The translations under genes and the position numbers were made by a program. The notes beneath the pieces are model-generated. The model did no database searches. It saw nothing but the letters and a program-made list of their open reading frames with translations, and was not told where the DNA came from. From Excoecaria cochinchinensis (Eukaryota > Streptophyta > Magnoliopsida > Malpighiales > Euphorbiaceae), in the NCBI GenBank assembly GCA_947683425.1, contig CANTUQ010000078.1, positions 3,970,001 through 4,034,000 on the forward strand: 64,000 nucleotides of DNA, written 5' to 3'. Of the stretch, positions 31,435-45,295 are shown piece after piece. Each line of letters opens with the position of its first letter. The stretch's first letter is position 1.

Positions 31435-33656
31435 TGTAAGGACCTAAATTACACCCTAACAGTAATAAGGTATGTTCAGGGTGATATGAGAACTGAACAT
31501 GGATGATTTAATGACGAACGTGTTGAAATAACATAATTGTCATTAGTTGTAAAGATGCGATAAATTGGTAATTTGCAAAATTATAATTTGACTACATGAA
31601 TGAGTAAAAAGTGTGGGCCAATGTATAATCATGAATTAATTACATGAGAGATATGCGAATAAAAGTATGCAAGAGGACCAAATTGAAATTTGACAAAAGG
31701 AACCAATAAAATTGTGACATCTTTATCTCTAGAATTCTCAAGAATTCATGAGTATATAAACGGCCAAAGTGGCTGGTTGGTTTAAGGAAAGAAATATAGA
31801 TTTTTCTTTCATTTTCTTAACTTCTCTTCATACATAATTTACAAGGACAAAGTGGGTGTTTGGCCAAACACAATTTTAGCTGAAGATTTTAAGTTGATGG
31901 TGATATTAATGAAAATTTTTGATGTGATCTAGCTGAAGAATTCAGCCAAGAGATGGAAGGAAAAAAGAGAAAGCAAGGTTGAGAATAAATTAGCTTAAAC
32001 TAAGGTTTAGGAACTTTTAATTTTAGTGCATGTGCTTGTAAGGATTTGAGATGGTTTTTGTGCTATATTGGATGTGTAAATGTTTTCATCGTATCAATTT
32101 GGAGTTATTGTGGACGAAATAAGTGAATTATGCCTTAGAAGTGAATTTAGGTATAAATTTGTTAAAGGTTCATATGAACTAGGTTTAGTTTTAAGGCTAT
32201 ATCTCGGCCTAAAACTCTTTAAATGGATAATTCTAGTTAGAGAATGACCTTAAGAGATATATCTACAAATTTTAAGCAGAACCCAAGACTTATTCTGCCT
32301 TTAAGTCACCTAAAAATGGAATTAAAAACACAGACCTGTTGCTGGCCCTATTTTGGGAATAGCTTGCAATGTTTTAAGTGTAATTCACTCTATAGGACTC
32401 AAAATGCAATGAATCAAAATTTTACAGAAATTAGAGATATATTAGAGTAACCTTTATACGGAAAGTATTGCCAAATTCAATCTAAATCGTTCCCAGTAAT
32501 TTTTCTAAGTTAGCATCACAATTCTGTCTCTGAAAATCACTTAGGAGCAGTCTGTAATGTTTTGGCCATATCAAATGCCCAAATTTGTGATTTATAAGAA
32601 ACTTAAGACATATGGGGACATTTGTTATGAAGACCATTTTGCTTAAAAAGTCCGTTTATTAGGTGGAAATGCAATTGAAATTGTTCTTTAGCCTGTAGTC
32701 TGATTGGATTTAGGATAGAAGTCTGACCGGAATTGCCCTCAGCGTATGATTTGACTAAATTTAGGTTAGAAATTCAAATGAATTAGTTAATCAGCCTCAG
32801 GCCAGATTAAGACATGATAAAACACCTTAATCATATTGGAACTAACTTATGTTACATGATAGACTTGTCCTACATCATCATCCGATCGGGTCATTCCATA
32901 TATTCATGTTAGACTTACATAAACCACTTGAATCATGCTTATTACTACAAGTGGGACTTGTTACAGCACCATGAATGGTATGAAATCATGTGAAAGTATT
33001 GATATGGACATGAGATTTTAATAAATAAATTGTACATATATGTTTATTATTTATTATTTAACCATCGGTAATAACAAAAAATGACATGACATATTTTAAT
33101 TACTGTACATGATAAAAGTATGATCATAAATGTTTAAAGAATTACATATTATAAATTTGTATGGCATTAATGATGGATATATGAATGGATGTTGCATAAA
33201 ATCACATGAAAATATTATTGTGAGCAAAGCTTAGTTGTGAAGAAATGTTATGTATAATTATTATCCTTGCACCAATATCACATGAAAATCATATGACATG
33301 CAATTTAACTATTTATGATAATTGTATGATTGTGAATGATTATATTGTTACATGTTGCAAATGCATATCACATAAAAGACGAGATAATTATAATGAAATA
33401 TCGAAGCCTGTTTATTGGTGGGTAGTAGATAGATAGGCATGCCTATAGGGACATAGTTGTAGTTGTCATAGTTTGACAGATTTTTCATGTCTATAGTCTT
33501 GACACCATTGGTGCCCATGGCCTTTTTAAGATAATGAAGTCTCTATAATTCAGATACTAAATATATAGTATCCATAGTTGATACCATAATGGCATCTATA
33601 GCTACTATTATCCACGCCTATAGATAATATGCAGCTAAAGAGATTATATGTAAATC

Positions 33657-33681
33657 TATATATATATATATATATATATAT
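33657..33681. repeat. (TA)n microsatellite
   Basis: About 25 bp of uninterrupted TA within LTR-X. Confidence 0.9.
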
Positions 33682-34411
33682 GCCTAAGATTAAAGGCCAT
33701 ACGAAATGTGAAAAAGCTACAGAATATAGTTCAAAGTTTACGGTGTATGTTAAATGTTAAATGGGATTATCATAAATATGTGCTGTAAGGAACCAAAGAG
33801 TACCTTAGAACGAATTGCAATGTTAATTGTTTAATAAGGATATGAGAGTAATTACATAAGTATGAATTATGGAGTAAGTGAGGAGCTAATTGAAAGAAAA
33901 GTTAAGTTATTAAGAGAAAGAATTTAATTGAGTGAGTAAATGGAGATTTGTCAAGGACTAAGTGAATATTTGCCATGGGTTTATGAATTTTAACCAATGG
34001 GTGAGTGATACCTAGAAGAGGTGGTTGAGAGCATTAAATGAGAAGAAGAAAAGAAAGAGAGAGGGAAAAAAAGTCAGATTTTTCCTTTTTGCTTGTCTTC
34101 CTCTCCTCTTCCTGCGTAAGCCTTCTTTTTCTTCTTCTTTCTCATCTTCTTGCTTCTTGCTTCTTCTTCTTTGGTTGATCTCACAGTGATTGGTTATAAG
34201 GTGGGTAAGAATTGAAGTTGTCTGCTTTTCTTTCTTCTAATTTGGTTTTGGGTTTATTTTGTGTTATTTTGATTATTGGATTAAGTGTGTTTTGGTTGGT
34301 TTATGCAAGAATATGTGGACAAGAGGAAAAGATAAGGGTAAAGAGAAGGCTTGAGTTTGAAGAAGAGTAGATTGAGCTTCTTTTGAGGTTTGGGATTTAG
34401 TTGTTTTCGTG

Positions 34412-36482
34412 ATTAGAAGTAGGGCTGTTCATGGGTTGGGTTGACTCAAAAATGAAATAAACCCAACCCAACCCAATATGTATGGAATGTATGGTTTTTT
34501 TTTATTAAAAACCAACCCAACCCATTAAAATTTTGAACGGTTTGGGGCGGTTTCAAGACGGTTTAAAGTGGTTTAAAAACGGTTTGAAGTAATTTCAATA
34601 CTATATTTAACTGTTTTATTTTTCAAAACTCTAACCCTTTCAATTTATTATAAAATAAAATAATAAACAAAATAATAATTATATTAAATTATAAATTGCA
34701 TTTTATATTAAAAAAACTGCAAATTTTCTCTTTTTTTTTTTCAATAAATTTACTTTAATACAATCTACTATTACAAACCATATTTTCAATATATTTCACT
34801 ACATCCTATATAATGCCTGCATCTGGTTCCTCATCATCATTGTCTTCATCTTGCTTGGAAGTTGGGAATTGAAAGGTTAAACTGGAAAAAATGGCCATCA
34901 ATCTGCCAACCATTTACAAGGCATAACTAACAAGCATGTTTAATTCTTTTAGCACATAATGCAGTTAATTTTGACAAATCAAATAAATTAATGCTGTAAC
35001 TTTGGTATATATCGAAAACTTATATACTACAAGAAAATATGACGCCTAGGGACAGAAAAATTGGTATTTAAACAGGAAGCACACACAGCAACACATATAT
35101 ATACATACTTACAGATGCAAAAACTTTCCTGGTCTAACTTCTAAGCCCATTCTTATACTGGGCATAGCGTCACAACTCATCAGACAACTTGAACATTAAC
35201 AGAACAGCCATGAATGAACTAATCAAATGCAAGACTTGTACTAACAAATCCATAACCTAAAAATGTTATGCAATGTCGTTATGAAATACGAAATATATGG
35301 ACCTGAACAGCAGCTCGGTAGAAAAGCTCCTCTCCCACTGAACTTGCTAGAACAATCAATATGAACTGTAGTTTAACATAAAGTAAAATCAAACTTCATA
35401 ACTTCATAGAGATGAAGGCTCAGTCCAGCTGAGAAAGACATAACAGATATCTTCCAATTATTTTAATAGCTAATTCAATTATTTACTTCCTAACACAAAC
35501 ATGTTAAAAAACTTGAACAATTATTAAACAACAAATCAAAATAAATTAAAATTTACAAATTCAGCTATCCATAATTCACATCAATCTCCAAAAAAAATAG
35601 CATAAAAAGAGCAAAAAAATTGGAAAAAATTAGAGAGGAGAAGAAGAAGAAGAAAGTTGAGTTTGAGAGGAAGAAGAAGAAGTTTGACGATGAAACAATA
35701 CCGTTGGAGTGGTGTTGTGGGCGGGAATAGAATGGGAAGTTAACTATTTGATAAAATGATGAGTGGAACAGAGAGAGACTAATGATGAATACCCATAGCT
35801 GAAATTACAGATAAATCATATATTAGCTCAATACCAAGTGGAACCCAAAACCAAGTGCAAGCCATAACACAAATGCAAGTTAAATAAGGGAGAAATCAAT
35901 TTTCACCCATAAAAAATCAAAATCAAAATCAAGCTTCAAATTTAGATATGGACTGAAAATCGTGATTTTAAAATGAAAAAAACAAGTAGAAAATGGCAAA
36001 ATACACATATCTGGAATTATATTATGCAGAATCAGTAGGAAAGCAAAGAGAGCATATACCTGGTTGATGGCACAAAATCAAGTGAGGGAGAGTGAGATCG
36101 AGACAGAGAGCAAGAGCGAGATTAGCACAGAAAGAGAGCAAGATCGCGATAGATCGACAAAGCGAGAGGGAGATTAAGACAGAGAGAGGGTGAGATCTAG
36201 AGCGAGAGCGAGAGCGATATTCACAGAGAATGAGATCGAGACGGGGCGAGAATGAGAGAGAGATTGAGACAGAGTGACTTCGAGATTGAGAAGACGAAGA
36301 TGAAAGTGGTCGGTTTAGTAAATAACCGACTTATCTCATTAATAACCCATATAACCCGACTTTTAGCTTAAAAATAACCGACCAACCCTACTCATAAACC
36401 ATCAAAACCGTGTTTTCCTGGGTTGGTCGGTTTGACCGGATTGGTCGGTTTGACCCGAAATCTGAACAGCCCTAATTAGAAG
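34412..36482. repeat. 8-bp target duplication of the hAT element
   Basis: ATTAGAAG at 34412-34419 and again at 36475-36482, identical, directly flanking the terminal inverted repeats. Confidence 0.92.
34420..36474. mobile_element. Non-autonomous hAT element
   Basis: 2,055 bp with perfect 12-bp terminal inverted repeats TAGGGCTGTTCA/TGAACAGCCCTA and an identical 8-bp target duplication, both diagnostic of hAT. The ends also carry repeated GGTTGGGTT or GGTCGGTTTGACC motifs. No transposase is present. A GA-rich run of AGAGCGAGA-type repeats lies at 36085-36295. An acidic Asp/Glu-rich minus-strand peptide near 34800-34860 could be a last trace of a transposase end, but I do not press this. Confidence 0.9.
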
Positions 36483-37964
36483 CATGTTTGGAATTAATGT
36501 GATTTTGTATGATTTCTTGTTTGAATTATTGTTATGATTTCTGTGAAATTGAGTTTGAAAGTGTGTGTATATGTACCTTGAAATTTTGTTTTGGGTGATT
36601 TGGGTTTGGAATTGAGAGTATGGAAGTTAGGAGTGACTTTGGGTGAAAAATAGGAATTATCTGGGTTTTAAACTTGGTTGTTTCAATTTGTTCCTTTTGC
36701 TATTTGATAATTTTTTTAAATTGTAAAAGTTGTGTAATATGATGAAAAGCATGTTTTGATTGCTGTGTGATGAGTGGGCTAGAGTTTAGAGTCGATTGCA
36801 TGTTAGCGGGAAAGTTTGGGCTATAAAGAGATGTGTAGATCGGCATCTGATGGTGAAGCTCGGCTCTGTCGCACGACAAAAGAGCTCGGTCATTCGAACT
36901 TCTTCCAAGGAGGCCTTTGTTGCGAGCGCGATAGAGAGTTCGGTAGCCGAACTTCAGCTGGGTGAATTTTTTTTGTTGCGAGCTCATTCGTGTGCAAGAG
37001 AGCGACAGAGGCCCTTTCGTTCTCTGTTGCGAGCATGACCGTGACAAAGGCAATCTAGCTCTTTGTCGCTTTGTGCATTTTGCCTCTGTCGCGGGCGCAA
37101 CTATGGTCGCAAGCGCAACCCTTCCTATTGCTTTGAATAATAATTGTTTGTGTTATTATATATGGCTTTTCATTTATACTTTGCATGATTTGCTTAGTTA
37201 ATACTTGAATTGAGTTGATGTATAATGATTTAACAGATACTTGAATACTTATTGAGCAATTGATTTAGTGTAGAGGGTTTATATGTATAAGCCTGAATGG
37301 TCATAGTAGTGGATAGATAAGCATGCTTAGAAAGGGTTAGAGTTTGTAGCTGCTAGAGATTGGCCCGTATGGGTCTAGAGCTTGTTACCTTTGGGTATCT
37401 ATATGATTTGAGACTTCGGTCTCCAAATGTTTGGCACTGCTAGTCAGTATCTAGAGCACCCGTATACACCATTGATGTGAGTTCAGGCTATGGTTATTAT
37501 ATGCTTATGAGTGAATTAGTAGAGTTATGCTTTATACAATATATATAAATGCTCAAGTATTTGACCATATGTTAGATGTTACAATATTTTATCTTTTACA
37601 GTATATGAATAAATGTTATTGCCAAAGCAAACGTAATTGTTGTATTATATGTATATGATTAAAGCATATGATATGTGATGTATGCATGTACATGACAATT
37701 GTGCATTATTGATATGTATATATATAATGTTTGTGACTTCGTTTGAAATCTTTTGCATCTGTATATCCCCACTAAAAGTTACCGCTTATCACTGGAGTTT
37801 TCCCGTGTAGGTATGCAGATTTGGTTTGGTTGTGAAAGTCGTTCATCTGCTGGCCACTAGGAGTTGAGAAGTGGGATTTTATTTTTGTACATGTTTCTTT
37901 TTGAAATGTTAAGAAAAGTGTGTATGTAAAGAGAACATTTTGTATATAAAGTGTAAAGGATAGC

Positions 37965-39038
37965 TGTAGACACCGGGTTCCGAAGCGGTCCAAGAACAGG
38001 ATTATCCAATGATGAAAATAAAAATCGATTCATCGGTAAGTAAGCGAGGATCGATCGTCTCCTTGTCAAGATTATTTTTTTAGAAAACAAATATAAAATA
38101 TATGTTTTGAAAATTAAAAATAAAAAAGGGAGGTTGAAATTGATAGTCTTTTGTCAAAAAAAGGTTTTAAAAAAAAAATTTTTCGATGACTCATGGCCGC
38201 GGGTACCCCGCAGGCGCGGAGCGCGCATGCCCCGTGTGCGTGGAGCTTGCGAGGCACGGCCGCAGGTGCTGCTCGCGCCCCTGTGCGCCTGTTAGCCCCT
38301 ATTTTTGGGGTTTTTAACCCATTTTTTAAGTATTTTTTGATTTTTAAATTATTTATCTAATTTAATTAGGATTTTTTCTTGAAAAGTTAGTATAAATAGA
38401 ATATTTTGGAGAGAGAAAAAGGGAATTATTGGGGGATAATTTGGAGAGGGTTTTCTTGAGAGAAACCCCTTTTTTGAGAAGAAAAATTTCTTTTTTTCAT
38501 CTTTCGTCATCTTTTTTGATTTTTTCTTAAATCTAAAAAATGTTTAGTGAGATTGCATTAACTTGAGGAAGAAGAATTAATTTTCTTAGCTTGGGTTTTC
38601 TTATCAAATATCAAAAAATCATTTTTTTTGAGATTAAAACTCAAACTTTTTCGATTTTTTGAGTTTGTTTTTTAAATCTTGACAAGGAAAAAATAGATTG
38701 AGATATCTTGCTTCTAAATCATCAAATCTAAGGGTAAAAATTCTTGGATCTATTATTATTATCTAATTTCATCTTATTTATTTCATTTTATTTTTTGTTG
38801 CATTTATGAACATGTGTTTTTGAAATTTGTTCTCTTAATATGATTTTTCAATTTTTATCTCGTTTTTTGTATGAAAATGGATGAATGTATATGATTTTGG
38901 GTGTGAAAAATCAGATTTATTGATTTTCTCTTTTAATATGATTTTTATGATGATTTTTTCCTTTTTTACGCTTGAATATTATTATTTTCTATTACATGTT
39001 TATTACCTTACTCTTGTTTATTTATTTAATTTCATTGG

Positions 39039-39083
<45 letters not shown>

Positions 39084-39099
39084 GTTAATGTTGTTGTTG

Positions 39100-39178
<79 letters not shown>

Positions 39179-39280
39179 CATTGTTATTGTATTATTATTA
39201 ATAATGCTATTATATGTTATTATTATTATTATTATTATCATTATCATTGTTATTGTATTATTATTAATAATGTTATTATA

Positions 39281-39334
<54 letters not shown>

Positions 39335-39377
39335 CTTTGTTATTATTAGTATTACTATTATCATTATTAGTATTACT

Positions 39378-39418
<41 letters not shown>

Positions 39419-39539
39419 TATTATTATTATTATTATTATTATCTTTGTTATTATCGTTGTTATCATTGTTGTTGTTATTATTATTTGTTTATCATTTTTA
39501 TTATTATTATCAATGTTATTATTATCATTACTATTATTA

Positions 39540-39589
<50 letters not shown>

Positions 39590-40769
39590 GTTGTTGTTGT
39601 TGTTGTTATTGTTGTTGTTGTTGTTGTTGTTGTTGTTATTGTCATTATTATGTTTGCATGGCTAGTTTTGTGGTTCTTCTTAATTCCTTTTGTATGTGTG
39701 TTAATTTCATGCTATATTTCCCTTATTTTCATTATTATTTAGTTCATTTTAGAATTATTGCTAATATTTTTATTGTTATTTTTTTATTGGGGCTTAAAAT
39801 GTGATTTTGCTTGTGTGAGCATTTTCGTGACCAAATGAATCACGATGCGTAGGAGGATACATCACTTGGGTGAGACCTTACCTACCCCTCTTGTTTATGT
39901 AGTTGTATTTATTTGCAAATCAGATAGTTTTATTTCATACGCGTGTCAGTTAAAAAATTACAAAAATATTTTTATGACTAAATTGGGATTTTATTAATAA
40001 ATTAGGACCAATGTCCTTGATCTTAGCCAACGAATATAAAAATATCACGAATTAAAACGAAGAGTTAAACTTTCTAAAAATGGGATCACTCATCTCGGTT
40101 TTCCAGCTAACAGTCGAAATAACTTTTCGATCCCTGTTTAAGCAATATGCCCTGATCATGAAGGAACCAATGTTCCTAAACCGAATAAATATCCCGATTT
40201 ATGCATGTCTCCCCTTTTGATTAATTTTGCTTAATTGTTTAGATTATGTTATATATCTTATGAGCCCTTGTAATTAATTATTTTTGGGGCAATTTTATTT
40301 AGCTTTTCTTTTCATTTGGGGGATTGTATTTGTCCCAATTTCTATTTTATAATGATGTGTTTTGTATGTTTATCGCTTTTTTTTTATAGCTTTCATTTAC
40401 CGCTTTTCTCGATAATCGAATTGCGCTTTTAAATAAATTGCATTAATCGTGTGAGAAGAGAGATGTAATTCTATAATCTAAAAACTTATTTATAATTAAT
40501 CAAGACATATATAAGAGTGGAGTTCCGAACCACTCTCTGGTTTAGACCATATAAGTTATATGACCTTTCATAATTTCTTGTAAATTGGGTGGCGACTCCA
40601 AAATACCTGGTGGCTAAAGGTTTTATGAGGCTAGATGAACTTTCCCAATGCTCTATTGGGTGGGGATTCCAAAATGTCTCATGTTACCTAAGATTAAATG
40701 ACGCAAACCAATCCCTTGAGCCCTCAAAGCGTGCCTTTCGGAGGTATTTTTTGTTCGGCGTGCGGCACA
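37965..40769 (+). repeat. 5' LTR of Tat element 2
   Basis: 2,805 bp, starting TGTAGACACCGGGTTCC and ending CGGCGTGCGGCACA. TATA box at 38391-38398. A large ATT-type microsatellite (39040-39650) lies downstream of the presumed transcription start. Confidence 0.88.
39040..39650. repeat. Compound ATT/TTG/ATC microsatellite in the 5' LTR of Tat element 2
   Basis: About 600 bp of trinucleotide repeats, mostly TTA, with blocks of TTG (near 39590-39640) and ATC (39378-39418). The long poly-Leu, poly-Ile or poly-Tyr frames in it are artefacts of the repeat. Confidence 0.95.
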
Positions 40770-40770
40770 G

Positions 40771-40789
40771 TGGCAATTCCAATGGGGAC
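40771..40789 (+). promoter_or_regulatory. Primer binding site of Tat element 2
   Basis: TGGCAATTCCAATGGGGAC, two bases after the LTR end. It is of the TGGCGACTCC..TGGGGAC type common in Tat elements. tRNA not assigned. Confidence 0.7.
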
Positions 40790-41873
40790 TTTGTGACTTT
40801 GCTCTGAAAGTGTCTTGATTAAAATGTATAATTGTGTTTTTAAAACCAAAATTTTATCTCTCTCCTAAAATTGCATTGCATCATTTTAGAGCCGTAGAAT
40901 TATTCTAGTTTGGACCCCTATCTTATCTCGGTGCGTTCCCAAATCACGACCCTATGTTCACTCAATCTGAAAAAGTGTTAGGGATAATCACTATCCCAAG
41001 CCTAGTACCTTTTGGTATATCAAATGGAGACCCGATTGGTCGTTATGCTCGTGATGAGCTACACCCATTGGCAGGGACCATGCTTGGGTAGCCCTAAAGT
41101 AACATCACCTTGACTAAAGCTCATGTAATAGCAATAGATACTTCCCTTAAGTGAGATGAACCGTAATACAATACTTGTCATGTGGGCCGTCATGTATTTA
41201 ACAAAATCAAACGAATTGAGTGGTCAAAGGCTTTCATGCCTCGGTGGGTCCATCTTAATTTGGTTGAAGTGTTCAAATATATAATGGCCAAAACTCTTGT
41301 GTATACTCATTCTGAGAGACGTTGTGCTACCGATTTTTTATCATGCACTATACACATCCATTGGGTTCCCCGTTAACCCATGGATTAAGCCCACCTAGGG
41401 AGAGACTAATTGACCTCGTGTGTGGGAGTTAAAAGGTTGGAAGGTTCTACTTGCCTGCATGTAATTGTGAATGCTGCACAGCATGCTCACGCATTACGTG
41501 TCATTCATGCGCACGTAAAATAAAAAAATATCAATTGACAAAAATAGACAAATAAATAAAAACTCATACATTTCATTCTGTGTGTGTACATTCTATTCTG
41601 TGCATAAAATTTTCACATGTACATATCATCTTATGCATAAATTTATTCCATGCATAGCACGATCATGCATTACATGTCATTCATGCATCATTCTAACTTC
41701 TTAATTTTTTTGCCATTGTAGGCCATTTGCCCAAGTGGCCTAGGGATTCCAGTGGGCGACTAATCAGAAATCCATCATTTGAGCTGCTAGAGTTAGCACC
41801 TACATTGAGTTCAGATTGGGTTTTGGAAGATGAAAGTTCAAAATTTTCTTCATAATAATCTTTAGGGTTAGTA
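40790..41873. other. 5' leader of Tat element 2
   Basis: Untranslated leader between PBS and gag. It includes ATGCAT-rich stretches (41450-41690). No gene. Confidence 0.5.
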
Positions 41874-43045
41874 ATGGTAGATTTACCACAAGAAACGGGT
41901 GCTTTGACAACACAGGATCTAGACAAAAGACTTGAGGATTTTGAAAGGAGGATACTATCCATAATGGAAAATATAGTTGCTTAAATGGCACCAAATGCCG
42001 GGCAACCACCCGTAGCTCCTGTTATAGAGCAAGTTGAACCACCTGTTGTAGGGGAGGCTCCTGTAGCAACCGCTACCGTACAACAACCAGTTATTGAGCC
42101 TAGAGCAATGGCACCAGCTGAGCAGAGAAGAATTTTTAACCTAAAAGATGATTTCATAGTGGAGGAAGAGGATGAGCTAGTAATTCCTTAGGCTGTGAGA
42201 AACAAAGTTCCCAAAGTAGAGAATGATATAGTGAGGAAAATGGAAGAAAAGATCGAAGCGATTACATGTTTGCTGTTAGCCGGGAAAGGGACCCTACTGC
42301 ATACGTTAAGTAGTACACCCTAATTATGAAGGGTATAGGACTGACGAAGAAACAGAAGGTAGAGTATTTTTGCCTTAGTCTAATAGGTCCAACAGTCGAT
42401 TGGTACCACGGGTTGGACAGAAGGTCTAATAAGGATTGGGATTTGCTAACTGAAGAATTCCTTAAGCAATACGATTGTAGCACAAGAATGGAGGTCACTC
42501 TAAAAGACCTAGAGCTACTGCAGTAGAAGCTCAGAGAGTCATTCCATGAGTATTTGACCCGATGGAGGAACCGAGTGATGGAGATGAAGAGGAAGGCAGA
42601 CACTCCGGACCAGATCAGGCTTTTTATCAAGAACTCTAGCCCATATCTGAAAGATTGGCTAAAAATGAAGGGACTCAAAGACTGGAATCGGTCAAAGATA
42701 TAACCATTGAAGTTGATGCCGAACATCTGGACAAAATGGCTAAGTCTGCAAACCTAGCCTTGGACGAAAGCAAAGGAAGTAGCAGTGATAACGGGGGCAA
42801 GGCTGGGGCAGCAGAAGTCTCAGCCACAGGAATGACTCGGTGCTACCTCACTATCTCAGGTAGGCCATTGTCTTGGCATATCACCCGTCTCATCAAGGAA
42901 GGGAAGTTACAACACTTGCCAGCCGGGTCTGCCCCAGGCCAAGGACAGCCTAGACACAGAATAGACTAGTATTGTGCATATCACCAGTACATAGGGCATA
43001 GAACAAACTATTGTCATCCTCTGAGAGATCGCATTCAATAATTAT
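41874..43045 (+). pseudogene. gag remnant of Tat element 2
   Basis: Starts MVDLPQETGALTTQDLDKRL with an in-frame TAA (41982-41984) and TAG (42189-42191). After a frameshift come MKGIGLTKKQKVEYFCLSL, DWYHGLDRRSNKDWDLLTEE, RMEVTLKDLELL, then TRWRNRV and QIRLFIKN, the retrotransposon gag core. Near 42960-43040 YCAYHQYIGHRTNYCHPLRD matches the Cx2H..GH.T..C pattern at the gag-protease border of Tat elements. At least one more stop (42522-42526) and further frameshifts. Confidence 0.8.
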
Positions 43046-43342
43046 GCCTGGCCTAGAGGAAGAAAGAAATAATTAGAGTTGTTACAATGCCATTTTTTTA
43101 TGATGTAAAGTGTGTTCTTGAACTATGCACTTGTTTCTCTAGTTATTTTAATAGTATGAGCTTTTTTTTTATGTATGCATTGTCATATCTTATTGCATCA
43201 TGCACAATAATAATAATAATCAAGACATTGGTTTAATAAACACTATTTTATTCAATCTCAAGGAAAAAACATCTTGGTTGCATCCAACCTGACTCCTGAA
43301 GCGAGATAAAATTTGAGAGATAAAAAAAGAAAAAAATGAAAA

Positions 43343-43344
<2 letters not shown>

Positions 43345-43373
<29 letters not shown>
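43345..43373. repeat. (AT)n microsatellite
   Basis: About 29 bp of AT repeats separating the gag and RT remnants of Tat element 2, probably at a deletion site. Confidence 0.85.
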
Positions 43374-43376
<3 letters not shown>

Positions 43377-43379
<3 letters not shown>

Positions 43380-43600
43380 TTGCTTGGACCTATGAAAACA
43401 TGCCGGGAGATGATCGTGAAGTCGCCAAACACGCTATGCCGACATATCCCAATCATGGACCAATCAAGCAGAAATTTAGAAGACTCAGGCTAGAATGGGC
43501 AGAAAAAGTTAAAAGGGGAGATCCACAAGCAGAAACAGGGCCAAATTTCTTATTGAAGCGCAACGCCCGACTGGGTAGGTCAATGTTGCCCCCAATAGTT
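43377..43600 (+). pseudogene. Reverse transcriptase N-terminal fragment, Tat element 2
   Basis: Reads LAWTYENMPGDDREVAKHAM, then PIKQKFRRLRLEWAEKVK, the usual (F)AW.Y.DMPG...  P..QK.RR..PE entry to a gypsy RT. The catalytic part does not follow. A-rich sequence and then integrase come instead. Confidence 0.75.
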
Positions 43601-43789
43601 AAGAAGAGAAGTGCGTATATATGTAAAATATCAGAATTTAAACAAAGCTTATCCACAATAAAAAGAAAAGAAAATAAATACACAAAAAAAAAATAAAAAA
43701 AAAGAGAAACGAAAAAAGAAAACAAAAAGAGAGAGAAGGGAAAGAATTGATACGTAGATATGGCCAAGTTCATTGAGAAGAATTTGATG

Positions 43790-44010
43790 TAGTCTTCCGC
43801 ACCATGTTGTGTCTAATAACAGGGTGCAATTTATGGCTGAAACCAAGAAGCTACTCTAAAAGCAAAAGCTTTGAGCATCACAACTCTTCTTCATATCGCC
43901 CGCAGGCTAATGGGGTGGTTGAAGTGGCCAACAAGAATGTCCAGAAGATCTTGCCCAAATAGCCCAGAACTATAAGGATTGGACAGGAAGTTGCCTTTTA
44001 CACTCTGGGT
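43790..44010 (+). pseudogene. Integrase core fragment, Tat element 2
   Basis: Reads NRVQFMAETKKLL, stop, KQKL, then after a frameshift HHNSSSYRPQANGVVEVANK and NVQKILPK. It corresponds to the same region as 22.9-23.1 kb in Tat element 1. Confidence 0.75.
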
Positions 44011-45295
44011 TCCATGGCTAAAGACAAAAAAAAATCAAAAGAAGAGAATAAATACCCCGCGGTTTGAGAACCGAAAAAAGGAGATCTTGCAAAAATTAAG
44101 GGTTAAAAGGAAATATTCAATCAAGAAAACCCGAGAGGGCTGATTGATAACAGGAGTCGAATGCACCCGAAGTGTTAGTCCCTGAGATTGAATAAAACTT
44201 GTGTTTTTGCATCACATGTCTAGACATGATTATTGTTGTTGCTATATAGTGCATATAAATAGGAAAATATGCAATAAGCTAGGCATAAACACACGATTAA
44301 ATGGTCAAGAGAAACCTGCGGCATGCGTAAGGACATATGCTGGAACAAGCTTCATACAGGGCCGTAATGATAAAACTTCATTTGACAAATGTTCCTCCTC
44401 CTACCCTTAAAAAAAAAGAAAAAAAAAAGGCCGTTAGAGGTGAAAACCGTGATTGGCTCTCTAAGCAAAAGTTAGGCCAAAGGGCAGGGTGAAAACCTGA
44501 AAACAGGTAGTCTGTCCTACAAAAAAAAAATAAATGAATAAAAGCTGCTAGAATGGGTTGGGTTCGTTTCAGGCAAAAATTAGGCACATGGTTATGTGAA
44601 AATCCCCAAAGGGACGCATTTCTCGTAAAGAAAATCTAGTACGAAAACCCACAAGGGACAACTAGCTTTAAAACAATGACTTTCGATGCCTGGAGTAATA
44701 AGGTGGCATTACTCCAAGTAACCTACCTTCAGACAAATAGTGCATAATTCAAGACGCGAGTCAGAGTCTCGGGGGCAAAATGCTATACATCTCATAATAA
44801 AAGGCGTACGCTCATTGACCAAGGATGCATGCCGGACAATTCTTTCTGAAGAGCTTATGGGTCAGAGTTCCTAAGATAAGATGATACTCTTCTAGATCAC
44901 TGGGGGCATCAGACAGTATGAGCAGTACCCTCAACAAATCCCTTAACTACCTAGGATGTGGTTTATCTATTTTTGCATCTCACATGCATTCCATGTATGC
45001 AATTTTATGCATATCTCTTTGCATAACATTACATGTGCATGGCCTCTCACGATGCCTAACATGCATTCACACATGCATGAACTTTATATATATCTTGCAT
45101 ATGCAATTCTTCGCACACATTTCGTGTACATAATCTCTGCATACATGTAACACATAATTCTTTGCACATGTTTAGCATGCATATCACATGCATTTAATCC
45201 TTTACTCGTATAGTTGTGTACACATAATTTTTGTACATTAATCCTTAGCATGATTTATGCGTATAGCTTTGCACATACATTTTACACACCATTGT
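44011..45295. other. 3' internal spacer of Tat element 2
   Basis: No gene. Contains GTGAAAACC-type motifs (44440-44660) usual downstream of pol in this lineage, then an ATGCAT/CACATG-rich stretch (44960-45200). No antisense ORF like that of Tat element 1 is seen. Confidence 0.5.

Noticed and set aside
31435..31439. GTCAA as target duplication of LTR-X
   Set aside because: No matching pentamer was found at the right end, so LTR-X borders are given with lower confidence.
35024..35040. CACTA-like terminus (ACTACAAGAAAAT) inside the hAT element
   Set aside because: No partner end or 3-bp duplication was found. It may be a trace of an old CACTA end but cannot be supported.
36700..37201. Overlapping ORFs on both strands in LTR-Y
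   Set aside because: They overlie repeated GC-rich motifs, show no domain and are not kept in related LTRs.
39032..39804. Long open frames of poly-Leu, poly-Ile and poly-Tyr
   Set aside because: They read through a trinucleotide microsatellite in an LTR. The same applies to 47170-48246 and, for the TA repeat, to 62477-62698.
42262..42726. Minus-strand ORF of 154 codons
   Set aside because: Shadow of the gag remnant on the plus strand, which matches the gag family.
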